Shown here in pieces: positions 1-7,309 of a stretch of 8,323 nt of DNA. The position numbers were made by a program, and so were the translations under genes. The notes beneath the pieces were generated by a model. The model saw only the letters and a list, made by a program, of their open reading frames with translations. It was not told where the DNA came from and made no database searches. The stretch is from positions 1-8,323 of the forward strand of contig VYCX01000443.1 in NCBI GenBank assembly GCA_009843725.1. The letters run 5' to 3'. This DNA comes from Boseongicola sp. SB0675_bin_26. Lineage in GTDB: Bacteria; Pseudomonadota; Alphaproteobacteria; Rhodobacterales; Rhodobacteraceae. Every line of letters starts with the position of its first letter. Positions within the stretch are counted from its first letter, which is position 1.

Positions 1-1093
1 CGGCGAGAAACAGGATCTTGAGCCCCGAGAGGTCGTAGTCCTGGATCAGTTCGCCATTCGGATCCTCGCGCTTGATGGCCCGAAACGCCGTCGGCGCGGT
101 AAAGAGGACCTTGACGCCATGCTCCTGGATGACGCGCCAGAACGTCCCCGCATCTGGCGTTCCGACCGGCTTGCCCTCGAACACGATTGTGGTGTTGCCG
201 TGGATCAGCGGTGCGTAGCAGATGTAGGAATGGCCCACGACCCAGCCCACATCGGATGCAGCCCAGAACACGTCGCCCGGGTCTGCGTCGTATATGTTCT
301 TCATGGTCCAGTTGAGCGCCACCAGGTGTCCGCCCGTCGGACGAACGACGCCCTTCGGCGCACCGGTCGTGCCGGACGTATAGAGGATGTACGCCGGATG
401 GTTGCCTTCGACGGGCACGCATTCGGCCGGGGTGACGCCGTCCTGGAACTTGTCCCAGTCGAGGTCTCGGCCGTCGATCATTGCGGCGCGTGCCTGTTCG
501 CGCTGGAGGATCACGCAAAATTCAGGCTTGTGCCTCGCAATGTCAATGGCGGCGTCGAGAAGGGGCTTGTACTCGACGATGCGGCCCGGCTCGATTCCGC
601 AGGAACCGGCGATGACAGCCTTTGGTGCGGCATCGTCAATCCGGACAGCAAGTTCGTTGGCGGCAAATCCTCCGAAGACGACCGAATGGATGGCGCCGAG
701 CCGGGCGCAAGCCAGCATCGCCACAAGGGCTTCCGGGATCATTGGCATGTAGATGACAACGCGATCACCCTTGGACACGCCCTTTGCAGCGAGAGCGCCG
801 GCGAGCCGCGCAACCCTGTCCCGAAGCTCGGCATACGTGATCCGCGACTTTGTGCCGGTCACCGGGCTGTCGTGAATAATGGCGTCCTGTTCGCCACGGC
901 CGGCTTCGACATGCCGGTCGACGGCATTCCAGCAGGTGTTGACCAGTCCGTCGTCCAGCCACTCGTAGAGCGGCGCATTCCCGTCGTTCAGCGCGCGCGT
1001 CGGCTTGCGGTTCCAGTCGATGGCCTCGGCGGCCTCAAGCCAGAATGCCTCGGGGTCAGACTTCCAAGACGCGTAAACTTCCTTGTACCCCAT
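1..1093 (-). CDS. prpE: Propionyl-CoA synthetase, N-terminal part (runs off the left edge)
   Basis: AMP-forming acyl-CoA ligase (ANL superfamily) that activates propionate with ATP and CoA to propionyl-CoA in the cytoplasm. The 364 codons present read without a stop. They cover the acetyl-CoA-synthetase-type N-terminal region (about residues 1-60) and much of the AMP-binding domain. The ATP-binding loop YTSGTTGAPKG is at 238-248, followed by RPTGGH at 251-256, DVGWVVGHSY at 281-290 and FTAPTAFRAIKRED at 331-344. The wording of the last three favours PrpE over acetyl-CoA synthetase. The C-terminal part, including the catalytic Lys, lies outside the window; the family is usually about 630 residues. 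The ATG at 1093 is chosen because it is in frame and has a GGGAGG Shine-Dalgarno 8 nt upstream. Two nearby ATGs (1097, 1101) are out of frame. The gene lies 98 bp downstream of maeB on the same strand, so it may be co-transcribed with it or have its own promoter. Acetate as a secondary substrate is possible. Confidence 0.95.
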   Translation of the reverse strand, partial: MGYKEVYASWKSDPEAFWLEAAEAIDWNRKPTRALNDGNAPLYEWLDDGLVNTCWNAVDRHVEAGRGEQDAIIHDSPVTGTKSRITYAELRDRVARLAGALAAKGVSKGDRVVIYMPMIPEALVAMLACARLGAIHSVVFGGFAANELAVRIDDAAPKAVIAGSCGIEPGRIVEYKPLLDAAIDIARHKPEFCVILQREQARAAMIDGRDLDWDKFQDGVTPAECVPVEGNHPAYILYTSGTTGAPKGVVRPTGGHLVALNWTMKNIYDADPGDVFWAASDVGWVVGHSYICYAPLIHGNTTIVFEGKPVGTPDAGTFWRVIQEHGVKVLFTAPTAFRAIKREDPNGELIQDYDLSGLKILFLA

Positions 1094-1101
1094 CCATCCA
1101 T

Positions 1102-1107
1102 CCTCCC
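1102..1107 (-). promoter_or_regulatory. Ribosome binding site of prpE followed by a GGAT repeat
   Basis: On the minus strand GGGAGG is followed by ATGGATGG and then the prpE ATG at 1093. Three ATGs occur 4 nt apart (1101, 1097, 1093), each in a different frame. Only the last opens the long prpE frame, and only it has normal Shine-Dalgarno spacing (8 nt), so this site decides the start. Confidence 0.7.
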
Positions 1108-1125
1108 AGCCAGTGTTCGCCTGCC

Positions 1126-1139
1126 TTGCGCATGTGCAA
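1126..1139. promoter_or_regulatory. Candidate operator: 14-bp dyad upstream of prpE
   Basis: TTGCGCATGTGCAA is a near-perfect 14-bp palindrome; all pairs match except one G/T. It lies 32 bp upstream of the prpE ATG in the maeB-prpE gap, a sensible place for a transcription factor site. A related dyad with TTGCA half-sites lies in the maeB/cdd divergent region. No regulator is assigned and the site is inferred from symmetry alone. The spacing does not match the TTTGCAAA tandem motif I recall for the propionyl-CoA-responsive regulator PccR of Rhodobacter. Confidence 0.3.
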
Positions 1140-1168
1140 TTCGGCGGCGGATGTCCAGCCGCTCAATT
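1138..1168 (-). other. Imperfect hairpin between maeB and prpE
   Basis: AATT arms (1138-1141 and 1165-1168) enclose a 5-bp GC stem (GCGGC at 1144-1148 with GCCGC at 1158-1162) and a 9-nt loop; a 2x2 mismatch separates the two stem parts. It lies 24 bp past the maeB stop, so it could attenuate or end maeB transcription. No T-tract follows on the minus strand, so it is not a standard intrinsic terminator. The rest of the 98-bp gap shows nothing clear. Confidence 0.2.
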
Positions 1169-1191
1169 GTCGCGCCCCGGCATCGACTGGC

Positions 1192-3474
1192 TCAACCATA
1201 TTGCGCAACGGGCGTTCCCGCCAACGCGCTTGTGTTCAGAAGGCCGCGAGCCGTCACCGCCGGCGTGACGATATGCGCCCGATTGCCCATGCCCATCAGG
1301 ATCGGGCCAACCTCAAGCCCGCCCGCCTTCATCTTGAGAATGTTTCGAACGGCGGACGCCGCGTCGAGATTCGCGAATATGAGCACGTTTGCCGGTCCGT
1401 CGAACCGTGCATGCGGCATGATCCGTTCGCGGATCGTCACGTCGAGAGCCGTGTCCGTGTGCATTTCGCCCTCGTATTCGAAGTCGCGGGGCTCGGCATC
1501 CAGCATTGCCATGGCCTGGCGCATCCGCTCGCCGGTGTCGCAGTCGAGGTTCCCGAACTGGCTGTGGCTGCAGAGCGCGATTTTCGGTTCGTGGCCGAAC
1601 CGGCGCACGTGCCTTGCGGCACCCAGGACGACGTCAGCGATTTGCTGGGGCGTGGGTTCGGGGTGGACATGCGTGTCAGCCACGAACAGCGGACCGTCTT
1701 CGAGGATCACGAGGCTGAGAGCCCCGACCGGGTGAAGCCCGTCCCTCGCGAGAACCTCGCTCACGTAGCGCAGGTGCCAGAGATACTGCCCGAACACGCC
1801 GCAGATCAAGCTGTCGGCCTCCTGCCTGTGCACCATGACTGCGCCAATGGCTGTCGTGTTCGTGCGCATGATGGCCCGGGCAAGCTCCGGCGTCACGCCG
1901 CGTCGCTCCAGAAGCCCGTGATAGGTGGTCCAGTAGTCGCGATAACGGGGGTCGCTTTCCGGGTTCACGAGATCGAAGTTCTCGCCCAGCCGGATTGGCA
2001 GCCCTAGCCGTTCGATTCGGCTTTCCACAACCTCCGGACGTCCGATGAGAATGGGGGTGTCCGACATCTCCTCGATCATGGCCGTGGCGGCGCGCAGCAC
2101 GCGTTCGTTCTCACCTTCCGCAAACACGATGCGTCGGCTTGCGGTAGACGCCGCCTCGAATACCGGCCGCATGATCATCGTGGACCTGTAGACGGCCGCG
2201 TTCAGCTTGTGGTGATAGGCGTCCATGTCCTTGACCGGCCGGGTGGCAACGCCGGTGTCCATTGCGGCCTGGGCGACGGCGGACGCCACCACCCGCATGA
2301 GGCGCGGGTCGAACGGCTTGGGAATGAGATAGTTGCGCCCGAACGTAAGTTCCTCGCCCTTGTAGGCGGCGGCTGCCTCGGCGCTCGTGGTCGTTCGCGC
2401 AAGGCGGGCGATCCCGTTGACGCAGGCCAGCTTCATCTCGTCGTTGATCGTGGTCGCGCCGACATCCAGCGCTCCCCGGAAGATGAACGGAAAGCAAAGC
2501 ACGTTGTTGACCTGGTTGGGGACGTCCGAGCGTCCGGTGGCAATGATCGCGTCTGGCGCAACCTCCCGCACCTCTTCCGGCATGATCTCGGGCACCGGAT
2601 TGGCCAGCGCGAAGATGATGGGCGGTCCGGACATTTTGCGGACCATGTCCTTGGAGAGGACCCCGGGACCCGAAAGGCCCAGGAACAGGTCCGCTCCGAC
2701 GATGACGTCGTCCAGCGTTCTCGGCCCGCCCGGCTGCACGAATTCCTCCTTTTGCGGCGTCATGTCGGCCTTGCGCCCTTCATGCACCAGCCCCTTCAGG
2801 TCGCAGAGCCAGATGTTCTCGCGCCTCACGCCCAGCTTGAGGAGCATGTTCAGGCAGGCGATTCCCGCTGCTCCGCCGCCGGTCGACACCACCTTGATGT
2901 CCTCGAACGCCTTTCCTGCAACGTGGAGCGCGTTGGTTGCGGCGGCGCCCACGACGATGGCGGTGCCATGCTGGTCGTCGTGAAACACGGGGATGTTCAT
3001 TCGTTCGTTGCATATGCGCTCGACGACGAAGCAGTCCGGCGCCTTGATGTCTTCAAGATTGATTGCGCCGAATGTCGGTTCGAGCGCACAGACAATCTCG
3101 GCGAGTCGTTCGGGGTCGCTTTCGTCCAGCTCGATGTCGAAGCAGTCGATGTTTGCAAACTTCTTGAACAGGACCGCCTTGCCTTCCATTACCGGCTTGG
3201 CGGCAAGTCCGCCGATGTTGCCAAGCCCGAGCACCGCTGATCCGTTGGTGACCACGGCAACCTGGTTCGCGCGCGCCGTGAATCGGCGCGCGTTCATGGG
3301 GTCGGACTGGATTTCCAGGCAGGCCTCCGCCACGCCCGGGCTGTAGGCGCGGGCAAGGTCGCGCCCGCTGGCGAGAGGCTTGGTGGCCCGAATCTCCAGT
3401 TTGCCGGGCTTGGGCAGTTCGTGGTACTCCAGCGCCGCTTGCCTTAGAGCGGTCTCGCGCGGATCTTCAGACAT
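1192..3474 (-). CDS. maeB: NADP-dependent malic enzyme with C-terminal phosphotransacetylase-like domain
   Basis: Cytoplasmic enzyme that oxidatively decarboxylates (S)-malate to pyruvate and CO2, producing NADPH. At 760 residues it matches the large bacterial MaeB type (E. coli about 759). The malic domain (about 20-160) carries the catalytic Tyr44 (ARAYSPG) and Lys99 (MEGK). Metal-binding acids are Glu141-Asp142 (LEDIKAP) and Asp166-Asp167 (FHDDQHG). The dinucleotide-binding domain has GGGAAG at 199-204, ANPVPE at 291-296 and a DVPNQVNN segment at 317-324. From about 428 to 755 follows a phosphotransacetylase-like domain. It lacks the Ser-Arg pair that true Pta enzymes use near their C terminus (AHIVTPAV stands there), so it is probably non-catalytic; in relatives this domain mediates acetyl-CoA inhibition. 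The ATG at 3474 has GGAGG 6 nt upstream. The gene is divergent from cdd. NADP rather than NAD preference is inferred from the family. Confidence 0.97.
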   Translation of the reverse strand: MSEDPRETALRQAALEYHELPKPGKLEIRATKPLASGRDLARAYSPGVAEACLEIQSDPMNARRFTARANQVAVVTNGSAVLGLGNIGGLAAKPVMEGKAVLFKKFANIDCFDIELDESDPERLAEIVCALEPTFGAINLEDIKAPDCFVVERICNERMNIPVFHDDQHGTAIVVGAAATNALHVAGKAFEDIKVVSTGGGAAGIACLNMLLKLGVRRENIWLCDLKGLVHEGRKADMTPQKEEFVQPGGPRTLDDVIVGADLFLGLSGPGVLSKDMVRKMSGPPIIFALANPVPEIMPEEVREVAPDAIIATGRSDVPNQVNNVLCFPFIFRGALDVGATTINDEMKLACVNGIARLARTTTSAEAAAAYKGEELTFGRNYLIPKPFDPRLMRVVASAVAQAAMDTGVATRPVKDMDAYHHKLNAAVYRSTMIMRPVFEAASTASRRIVFAEGENERVLRAATAMIEEMSDTPILIGRPEVVESRIERLGLPIRLGENFDLVNPESDPRYRDYWTTYHGLLERRGVTPELARAIMRTNTTAIGAVMVHRQEADSLICGVFGQYLWHLRYVSEVLARDGLHPVGALSLVILEDGPLFVADTHVHPEPTPQQIADVVLGAARHVRRFGHEPKIALCSHSQFGNLDCDTGERMRQAMAMLDAEPRDFEYEGEMHTDTALDVTIRERIMPHARFDGPANVLIFANLDAASAVRNILKMKAGGLEVGPILMGMGNRAHIVTPAVTARGLLNTSALAGTPVAQYG

Positions 3475-3566
3475 TGTGTGCCTCCAGACAGGTCGTTCGG
3501 CGCCTCATCCGCAGGCTCGGCAGGTTCGGTTCTGCCGCCCTGGCATCGAAACGACGCCACTCTGCG

Positions 3567-3579
3567 TTGCAGAATGCAA
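3567..3579. promoter_or_regulatory. Candidate operator: TTGCA-N3-TGCAA dyad
   Basis: A perfect 5-bp inverted repeat with a 3-bp centre (GAA). It lies 71 bp upstream of the cdd ATG and 93 bp upstream of the maeB ATG. Its half-site resembles the dyad upstream of prpE. A site here could control either divergent gene. The assignment rests on symmetry and position only; short dyads of this kind can arise by chance. Confidence 0.3.
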
Positions 3580-3639
3580 TTGGGCAAGCCTGACCGGCTA
3601 TTGCGTTCCATGCATGGCCGCGCCACCTTTGCCGAAACT

Positions 3640-3643
3640 GGAG
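3640..3643 (+). promoter_or_regulatory. Ribosome binding site of cdd
   Basis: GGAG ends 6 nt before the ATG at 3650 and selects it over the in-frame ATG at 3614. The latter lacks a purine-rich leader and would add 12 residues (MAAPPLPKLERS) not usual for the family. Confidence 0.65.
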
Positions 3644-3649
3644 CGGTCC

Positions 3650-4042
3650 ATGGACTTGATCAAGGCGGCCAATGAAGTGCGCAAGAACGCCTACGCGCCC
3701 TATTCCGGATTCAAGGTCGGTGCCGCACTTCGTTCGGCTTCGGGACGGGTGCATTCCGGCTGCAACGTGGAAAACATCGCCTATCCGGAGGGCACGTGCG
3801 CGGAAGCCGGCGCCATCGCGGCCATGGTTGCCGCGGGCGAGACGAGCTTCGTGGAGATTGCCGTCATCGCGGATGGCCCGGAGCCGGTTGCGCCATGCGG
3901 CGGCTGTCGACAGAAGCTGCTCGAATTCGCCGATCCGGCGGCAACAGTCACGATGGCAACCGTTGGTGGCAGGAGACTGACGATGCACGTGGCGGAACTG
4001 CTGCCGGGCGCCTTCGACAGCTCCCAGATGGGCGATGCCTGA
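3650..4042 (+). CDS. cdd: Cytidine deaminase
   Basis: Zinc enzyme that deaminates cytidine and deoxycytidine to uridine and deoxyuridine, the entry step of the salvage operon. The 130-residue length fits the small, homotetrameric type. Zinc ligands are Cys50 (TCAE), Cys83 and Cys86 (PCGGC), and Glu52 is the proton shuttle. Phe21, Asn39 and Glu41 (in GFKVGAA and NVEN) are the expected nucleoside contacts. Oddity: the residue after CAE is Ala53 (CAEAGAI), where well-studied three-cysteine homologues such as the Bacillus subtilis enzyme have Arg. I believe this is common in alphaproteobacteria. The start at 3650 is supported by GGAG 6 nt upstream and by the typical MDLIKAA opening. It is the first gene of the operon; its TGA (4040-4042) directly abuts the deoA ATG. 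Confidence 0.95.
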   Translation: MDLIKAANEVRKNAYAPYSGFKVGAALRSASGRVHSGCNVENIAYPEGTCAEAGAIAAMVAAGETSFVEIAVIADGPEPVAPCGGCRQKLLEFADPAATVTMATVGGRRLTMHVAELLPGAFDSSQMGDA

Positions 4043-5344
4043 ATGGATGCACGCACGATCATCGAAAGGCTGCGGGACGGAGGCCAGCCGAACAAGGATG
4101 AACTGGACTGGTTCGCTGCCGGCCTTGCCAGCGGAGCGGTGACCGACGCGCAGGCCGGCGCATTTGCCATGGCCGTCTGCCTGCGCGGCCTCTCCGAAGA
4201 GGCGCGGGTCGCATTCACCCTTGCGATGCGCGACAGCGGTGACGTGCTGGCATGGGATGTCGACAGGCCGGTCGTCGACAAGCATTCGACCGGCGGCATT
4301 GGGGATTGCGTGTCGCTCCTGCTGGCGCCGGCGCTGGCTGCGGTCGGCGTGGCGAACCCGATGATATCCGGTCGGGGGCTCGGGCACACCGGGGGCACCT
4401 TGGACAAGCTTGAGGCGATCCCGGGTGTTTCGACGGAGATCGACGAGGCCGGGTTTCGGAGGATTGTCGAGGAGACCGGCACAGTGATCGTGGCAGCCTC
4501 CAGCCGGATCGCGCCCGCGGACAGGCGGCTCTATGCGGTGCGCGACATCACCGGAACGGTCGAGAGCATTGATCTCATCGTGGCCTCGATCCTCTCGAAG
4601 AAGCTTGCGGCAGGGCTGGGCGCGCTGGTTCTCGACGTGAAATGCGGATCCGGCGCGTTCATGACCGGAATGGAGGAGGCGAAGGCACTCGCGAATTCGC
4701 TGGTGGAGACTGCCAATGGTGCAGGATGCCCGACGGTTGCATTGATAACGGACATGAACCAGCCACTGGCGCCCGCCGCCGGAAATGCCCTTGAAGTCGT
4801 CGAAGTGATGCGCGCACTGACCGGAGCCGGAAGCGCGCGGTGGGTCGATCTCGCTTTGACGCTTGGTTCCGAGCTGCTTGTCATGGCTGGCGTCGAGGAG
4901 GCGCCCGAGGTCGCAAGGGACAGGTTGCGCGGGGCAATCCGGTCGGGTGAGGCGGCAGCCAGGTTCGATGCGATGGTCGCTGCGCTTGGCGGTCCGGCGG
5001 AGTTCAGCGCAGGATGGCAGTCGTGCCTGCCGACCGCCAGGGTCGTTCGCGAAGTGGCTGCGCCTGCGGCTGGCCAGGTTGCCGCGATTGACGGGCACGT
5101 GATCGGCATGGCGGTGGTGCGCCTCGGGGGCGGGCGCATGCGTGACGGCGACCGCATTGATCCCGCCGTGGGATTCTCGGACATCCTGCCGCTTGGGGCC
5201 GAGGTGGCCAAGGGAGATCCGCTGGCCAGGCTGCACGCTGCGGATGACACGGCTGCGGATGCGGCGGAGAGGGCGTTCCTCTCTGCAGTGCGCATCGGCG
5301 TGGCGGAGGACGCAGGCCCGCTGGTCATGGGGCGGATCGGCTGA
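4043..5344 (+). CDS. deoA: Thymidine phosphorylase
   Basis: Cleaves thymidine or deoxyuridine with phosphate to thymine or uracil plus 2-deoxyribose-1-phosphate in the cytoplasm. At 433 residues it is close to E. coli DeoA (440). The phosphate site KHSTGGIGD starts at Lys80. The family signature SGRGLGHTGGTLDKLE spans 109-124. Arg167, Ser182 and Lys186 stand where E. coli DeoA has its pyrimidine-binding Arg171, Ser186 and Lys190 (constant offset of 4). The C-terminal pyrimidine-phosphorylase domain is about 333-405. The start codon follows the cdd stop with no gap, and the only upstream purine stretch is weak (GGGCGATG inside cdd), so translation probably depends on ribosomes finishing cdd. 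The stop overlaps the deoB start by one base (TGATG). A broader pyrimidine-nucleoside phosphorylase activity, including uridine, cannot be excluded; no udp-type gene is seen here. Confidence 0.96.
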   Translation: MDARTIIERLRDGGQPNKDELDWFAAGLASGAVTDAQAGAFAMAVCLRGLSEEARVAFTLAMRDSGDVLAWDVDRPVVDKHSTGGIGDCVSLLLAPALAAVGVANPMISGRGLGHTGGTLDKLEAIPGVSTEIDEAGFRRIVEETGTVIVAASSRIAPADRRLYAVRDITGTVESIDLIVASILSKKLAAGLGALVLDVKCGSGAFMTGMEEAKALANSLVETANGAGCPTVALITDMNQPLAPAAGNALEVVEVMRALTGAGSARWVDLALTLGSELLVMAGVEEAPEVARDRLRGAIRSGEAAARFDAMVAALGGPAEFSAGWQSCLPTARVVREVAAPAAGQVAAIDGHVIGMAVVRLGGGRMRDGDRIDPAVGFSDILPLGAEVAKGDPLARLHAADDTAADAAERAFLSAVRIGVAEDAGPLVMGRIG

Positions 5345-6552
5345 TGCCGCGTGCCTTCCTGATCGTGATGGACGGTGTCGGAGCCGGAGGCGCGCCGGAC
5401 GCGGATGGCTATTTCAACGGGGCGGTTCCTGATACCGGGGCCAACACGCTTGGCCACATAGCGGAGACCTGCGCCGCAGGACTTGCCGAAGAGGGGCGAA
5501 CAGGTCCGCTCAACATGCCGACTCTCGGGGCCCTGGGCCTCGGCGAGGCGGTCAGGCTGGCCTCAGGTGCGGACATGCCTGGGTTCGCGACCGAACCGGT
5601 CGGCCTTTGGGGAGCCGCGACCGAAGTCTCACGGGGGAAGGACACGCCGTCGGGCCACTGGGAGCTTGCGGGAACGCCGGTGCCATGGGACTGGCATTGC
5701 TTTCCGAACGCAATTCCGGCCTTTCCGGCCGAGATCATGACTGAGGCGGCCCGACTTGCCGGCACCGAGGGCACGCTGGGAAACTGCCACGCCTCCGGCA
5801 TCGAGATCATCGAGCGCCTGGGCGAAGAGCACCTGCGGACAGGATGGCCGATTTGCTACACGTCCGTCGACAGCGTCTTCCAGATCGCCGCGCACGAGGA
5901 GCGCTTCGGCCTCGATCGCCTGTTGAATCTCTGCGAGGCATTGGCGACTCTGCTGCACGAGATGCGCGTGGGCCGCGTGATCGCCCGACCCTTTGCTGGC
6001 TCCGGCGATGCGTTCGAAAGAACCCCGAACCGGCGCGACTTTGCAATTCCGCCACCTGCGCCGACGCTCTGCGACTGGGTCGCCAAGGCGGGCGGCAGGG
6101 TTCACGCCATCGGCAAGATCGGGGACATTTTCTCCATGCAGGGCATTCATGACGTTGCTCGAGGCACGGATGCCGAACTGATGGAGCATCTCGTCCGTCT
6201 GGCCGACGGCGCCGAGGATGGAAGCCTGACCTTTGCAAATTTCGTCGAGTTCGACTCGGTCTATGGCCACCGTCGCGATGCCACGGGCTACGCTCGTGCG
6301 CTGGAGTGGTTCGATGCGCAGCTGCCGCGCGTGCTGGAAAGGCTTGGGAGAGGCGACTTGATCCTGTTTGCTGCGGATCACGGCAACGACCCGACCTGGC
6401 GCGGAACCGATCACACAAGAGAGCGTGTCCCCGTCGTCGGCCATGGCATTGGCCCGCGTGCGATCGGGCATGTGGGATTTGCCGACCTGGCCGTTTCGAT
6501 CGCGGCACATCTTGGCGTGCCGGCGAACGGGCCGGGCCGAAGTTTTCTTTGA
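5344..6552 (+). CDS. deoB: Phosphopentomutase
   Basis: Alkaline-phosphatase-superfamily mutase that interconverts (deoxy)ribose-1-phosphate and -5-phosphate, using two Mn2+ ions and a phosphorylated Thr. At 402 residues it is near the usual length (about 390-407). Metal ligands are visible along the chain: Asp10 (MDGVGAG), Asp304 and His309 (VEFDSVYGHR), Asp345-His346 (AADHGND) and His357 (TDHTRE). The phosphorylated Thr is Thr101 in GKDTPSGHWE, which also marks the DeoB family. The cap domain lies roughly at 105-225. The ATG overlaps the deoA TGA by one base, so the two are probably translationally coupled. It passes deoxyribose-1-phosphate from DeoA to deoxyribose-5-phosphate; the aldolase DeoC is not in this window. 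Confidence 0.97.
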   Translation: MPRAFLIVMDGVGAGGAPDADGYFNGAVPDTGANTLGHIAETCAAGLAEEGRTGPLNMPTLGALGLGEAVRLASGADMPGFATEPVGLWGAATEVSRGKDTPSGHWELAGTPVPWDWHCFPNAIPAFPAEIMTEAARLAGTEGTLGNCHASGIEIIERLGEEHLRTGWPICYTSVDSVFQIAAHEERFGLDRLLNLCEALATLLHEMRVGRVIARPFAGSGDAFERTPNRRDFAIPPPAPTLCDWVAKAGGRVHAIGKIGDIFSMQGIHDVARGTDAELMEHLVRLADGAEDGSLTFANFVEFDSVYGHRRDATGYARALEWFDAQLPRVLERLGRGDLILFAADHGNDPTWRGTDHTRERVPVVGHGIGPRAIGHVGFADLAVSIAAHLGVPANGPGRSFL

Positions 6553-6570
6553 ACAGGCAAGGGGATCACG

Positions 6571-7203
6571 ATGCCAGAGCACCTGACCGTAGTCGAGCAC
6601 CCGCTCGTCCAGCACAAGCTGACGCTCATGAGGGATGCCGACACCCCGACCGGGCTGTTTCGGCAGCTTCTGCGCGAAATCAGCACGCTCCTCGCCTACG
6701 AGGTCACGCGAGACCTTCCGGTGACGACCCGGCGGGTGCACACGCCGCTGGAACCCATGGACGCACCCGTTCTTGATGGCCGAAAGCTTGCATTGGTATC
6801 GATCCTGCGGGCGGGCAACGGCCTTCTTGACGGCATGCTTGACCTGATGCCGTCGGCACGGGTCGGCTTCGTGGGTCTCTATCGTGACGAAGAGACGCTG
6901 GAACCGGTTCAGTACTACTGCAAGCTGCCTGAGGCGCTCTCGGAGCGGCGGGTCATTGTGGTGGATCCCATGCTTGCAACAGGGAACAGCTCGGCTGCGG
7001 CAATCGCGCTCGTCAAGGATGCGGGCGCCGCCGATGTCCGGTTCCTTTGCCTGTTGGCCGCGCCTGAAGGCGTTCAGCGCATGGCGGACGCGCATCCGGA
7101 TGTGCCTGTCGTGACCGCGGCGGTGGACGAGCGACTGAACGAAGTGGGCTACATTGTCCCCGGACTCGGCGATGCCGGAGATCGCATGTACGGAACCCGG
7201 TAG
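6571..7203 (+). CDS. upp: Uracil phosphoribosyltransferase
   Basis: Converts uracil and PRPP to UMP and pyrophosphate, recovering the base released upstream. At 210 residues it matches the family (E. coli 208). [11 protein letters not shown] is at 40-50 and Arg80 lies in SILRAG. The PRPP-binding loop [11 protein letters not shown] is at 130-140, and the uracil-binding C terminus [12 protein letters not shown] is at 198-209. It is the last gene of the run, 18 nt after deoB, with a good AAGGGGA Shine-Dalgarno (6559-6565) 5 nt before the ATG. It can therefore be translated independently, unlike deoA. Transcription then meets the convergent gene at 7310-8317. Confidence 0.97.
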   Translation: MPEHLTVVEHPLVQHKLTLMRDADTPTGLFRQLLREISTLLAYEVTRDLPVTTRRVHTPLEPMDAPVLDGRKLALVSILRAGNGLLDGMLDLMPSARVGFVGLYRDEETLEPVQYYCKLPEALSERRVIVVDPMLATGNSSAAAIALVKDAGAADVRFLCLLAAPEGVQRMADAHPDVPVVTAAVDERLNEVGYIVPGLGDAGDRMYGTR

Positions 7204-7263
7204 CTGCGCATGTTCGCATTCCGCTCCTTCCCAAGAGCAGGTCCCTTGTGCCGCTTGCCTGCG

Positions 7264-7302
7264 GGAGCGCCCCAGAGTGCGGCTCCGGCGTTCGTCCGGG
7301 CC
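7264..7302. terminator. Possible stem-loops in the upp convergent gap
   Basis: Two alternative GC-rich hairpins fill this stretch. GGAGCGC (7264-7270) can pair with GCGGCTCC (7279-7286) with one bulged G and an 8-nt loop. GGCTCCGG (7281-7288) can pair with CCGGGCC (7296-7302) with one bulge, one wobble pair and a 7-nt loop. They share bases, so only one can form at a time. They sit between two convergent stops, where a bidirectional terminator is expected. Neither strand has a T-tract afterwards, so intrinsic termination is doubtful. The rest of the 106-bp gap shows nothing clear. Confidence 0.25.
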
Positions 7303-7309
7303 GGCGGGC

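Larger units (their letters stand above)
3475..3649. promoter_or_regulatory. Divergent maeB/cdd intergenic region
   Basis: These 175 bp must carry the promoters for leftward maeB and, very likely, for the rightward cdd-deoA-deoB-upp operon. I see no convincing -35/-10 pair in either direction. The best leftward candidate, TTGCCC with a 17-nt spacer to CAGAGT, matches the consensus poorly in the -10 box. Visible structure includes a TTGCA-N3-TGCAA dyad (3567-3579) and a 10-bp palindrome CCATGCATGG (3608-3617). No regulator gene is adjacent. Confidence 0.5.

Noticed and set aside
119..1735. Plus-strand open frame of 538 codons opposite prpE and the end of maeB
   Set aside because: It runs antisense through two well-recognised genes, has no family-like motifs, and is the kind of long shadow frame expected in GC-rich coding DNA.
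2209..3240. Plus-strand open frame of 343 codons inside maeB
   Set aside because: Antisense shadow of the malic enzyme, with no domain signal of its own.
3580..3608. Possible cdd promoter beginning TTGGGC
   Set aside because: At 16-17 nt spacing the -10 position reads TGCGTT or GCGTTC, which does not resemble TATAAT.
3608..3617. CCATGCATGG perfect 10-bp palindrome upstream of cdd
   Set aside because: Short and self-complementary through a common ATGCAT core, with no partner site in the window; it could equally be chance. Recorded only as part of the divergent region.
3380..3649. In-frame upstream extension of cdd by up to 90 codons
   Set aside because: It would overlap maeB and the divergent promoter region. 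The cdd family starts at MDLIKAA, and the ATG at 3650 has its own ribosome binding site.
3467..5236. Minus-strand open frame of 589 codons opposite cdd and deoA
   Set aside because: Antisense to two genes with complete catalytic motifs. Its composition is rich in Arg, His and Gly without domains, typical of a shadow frame.
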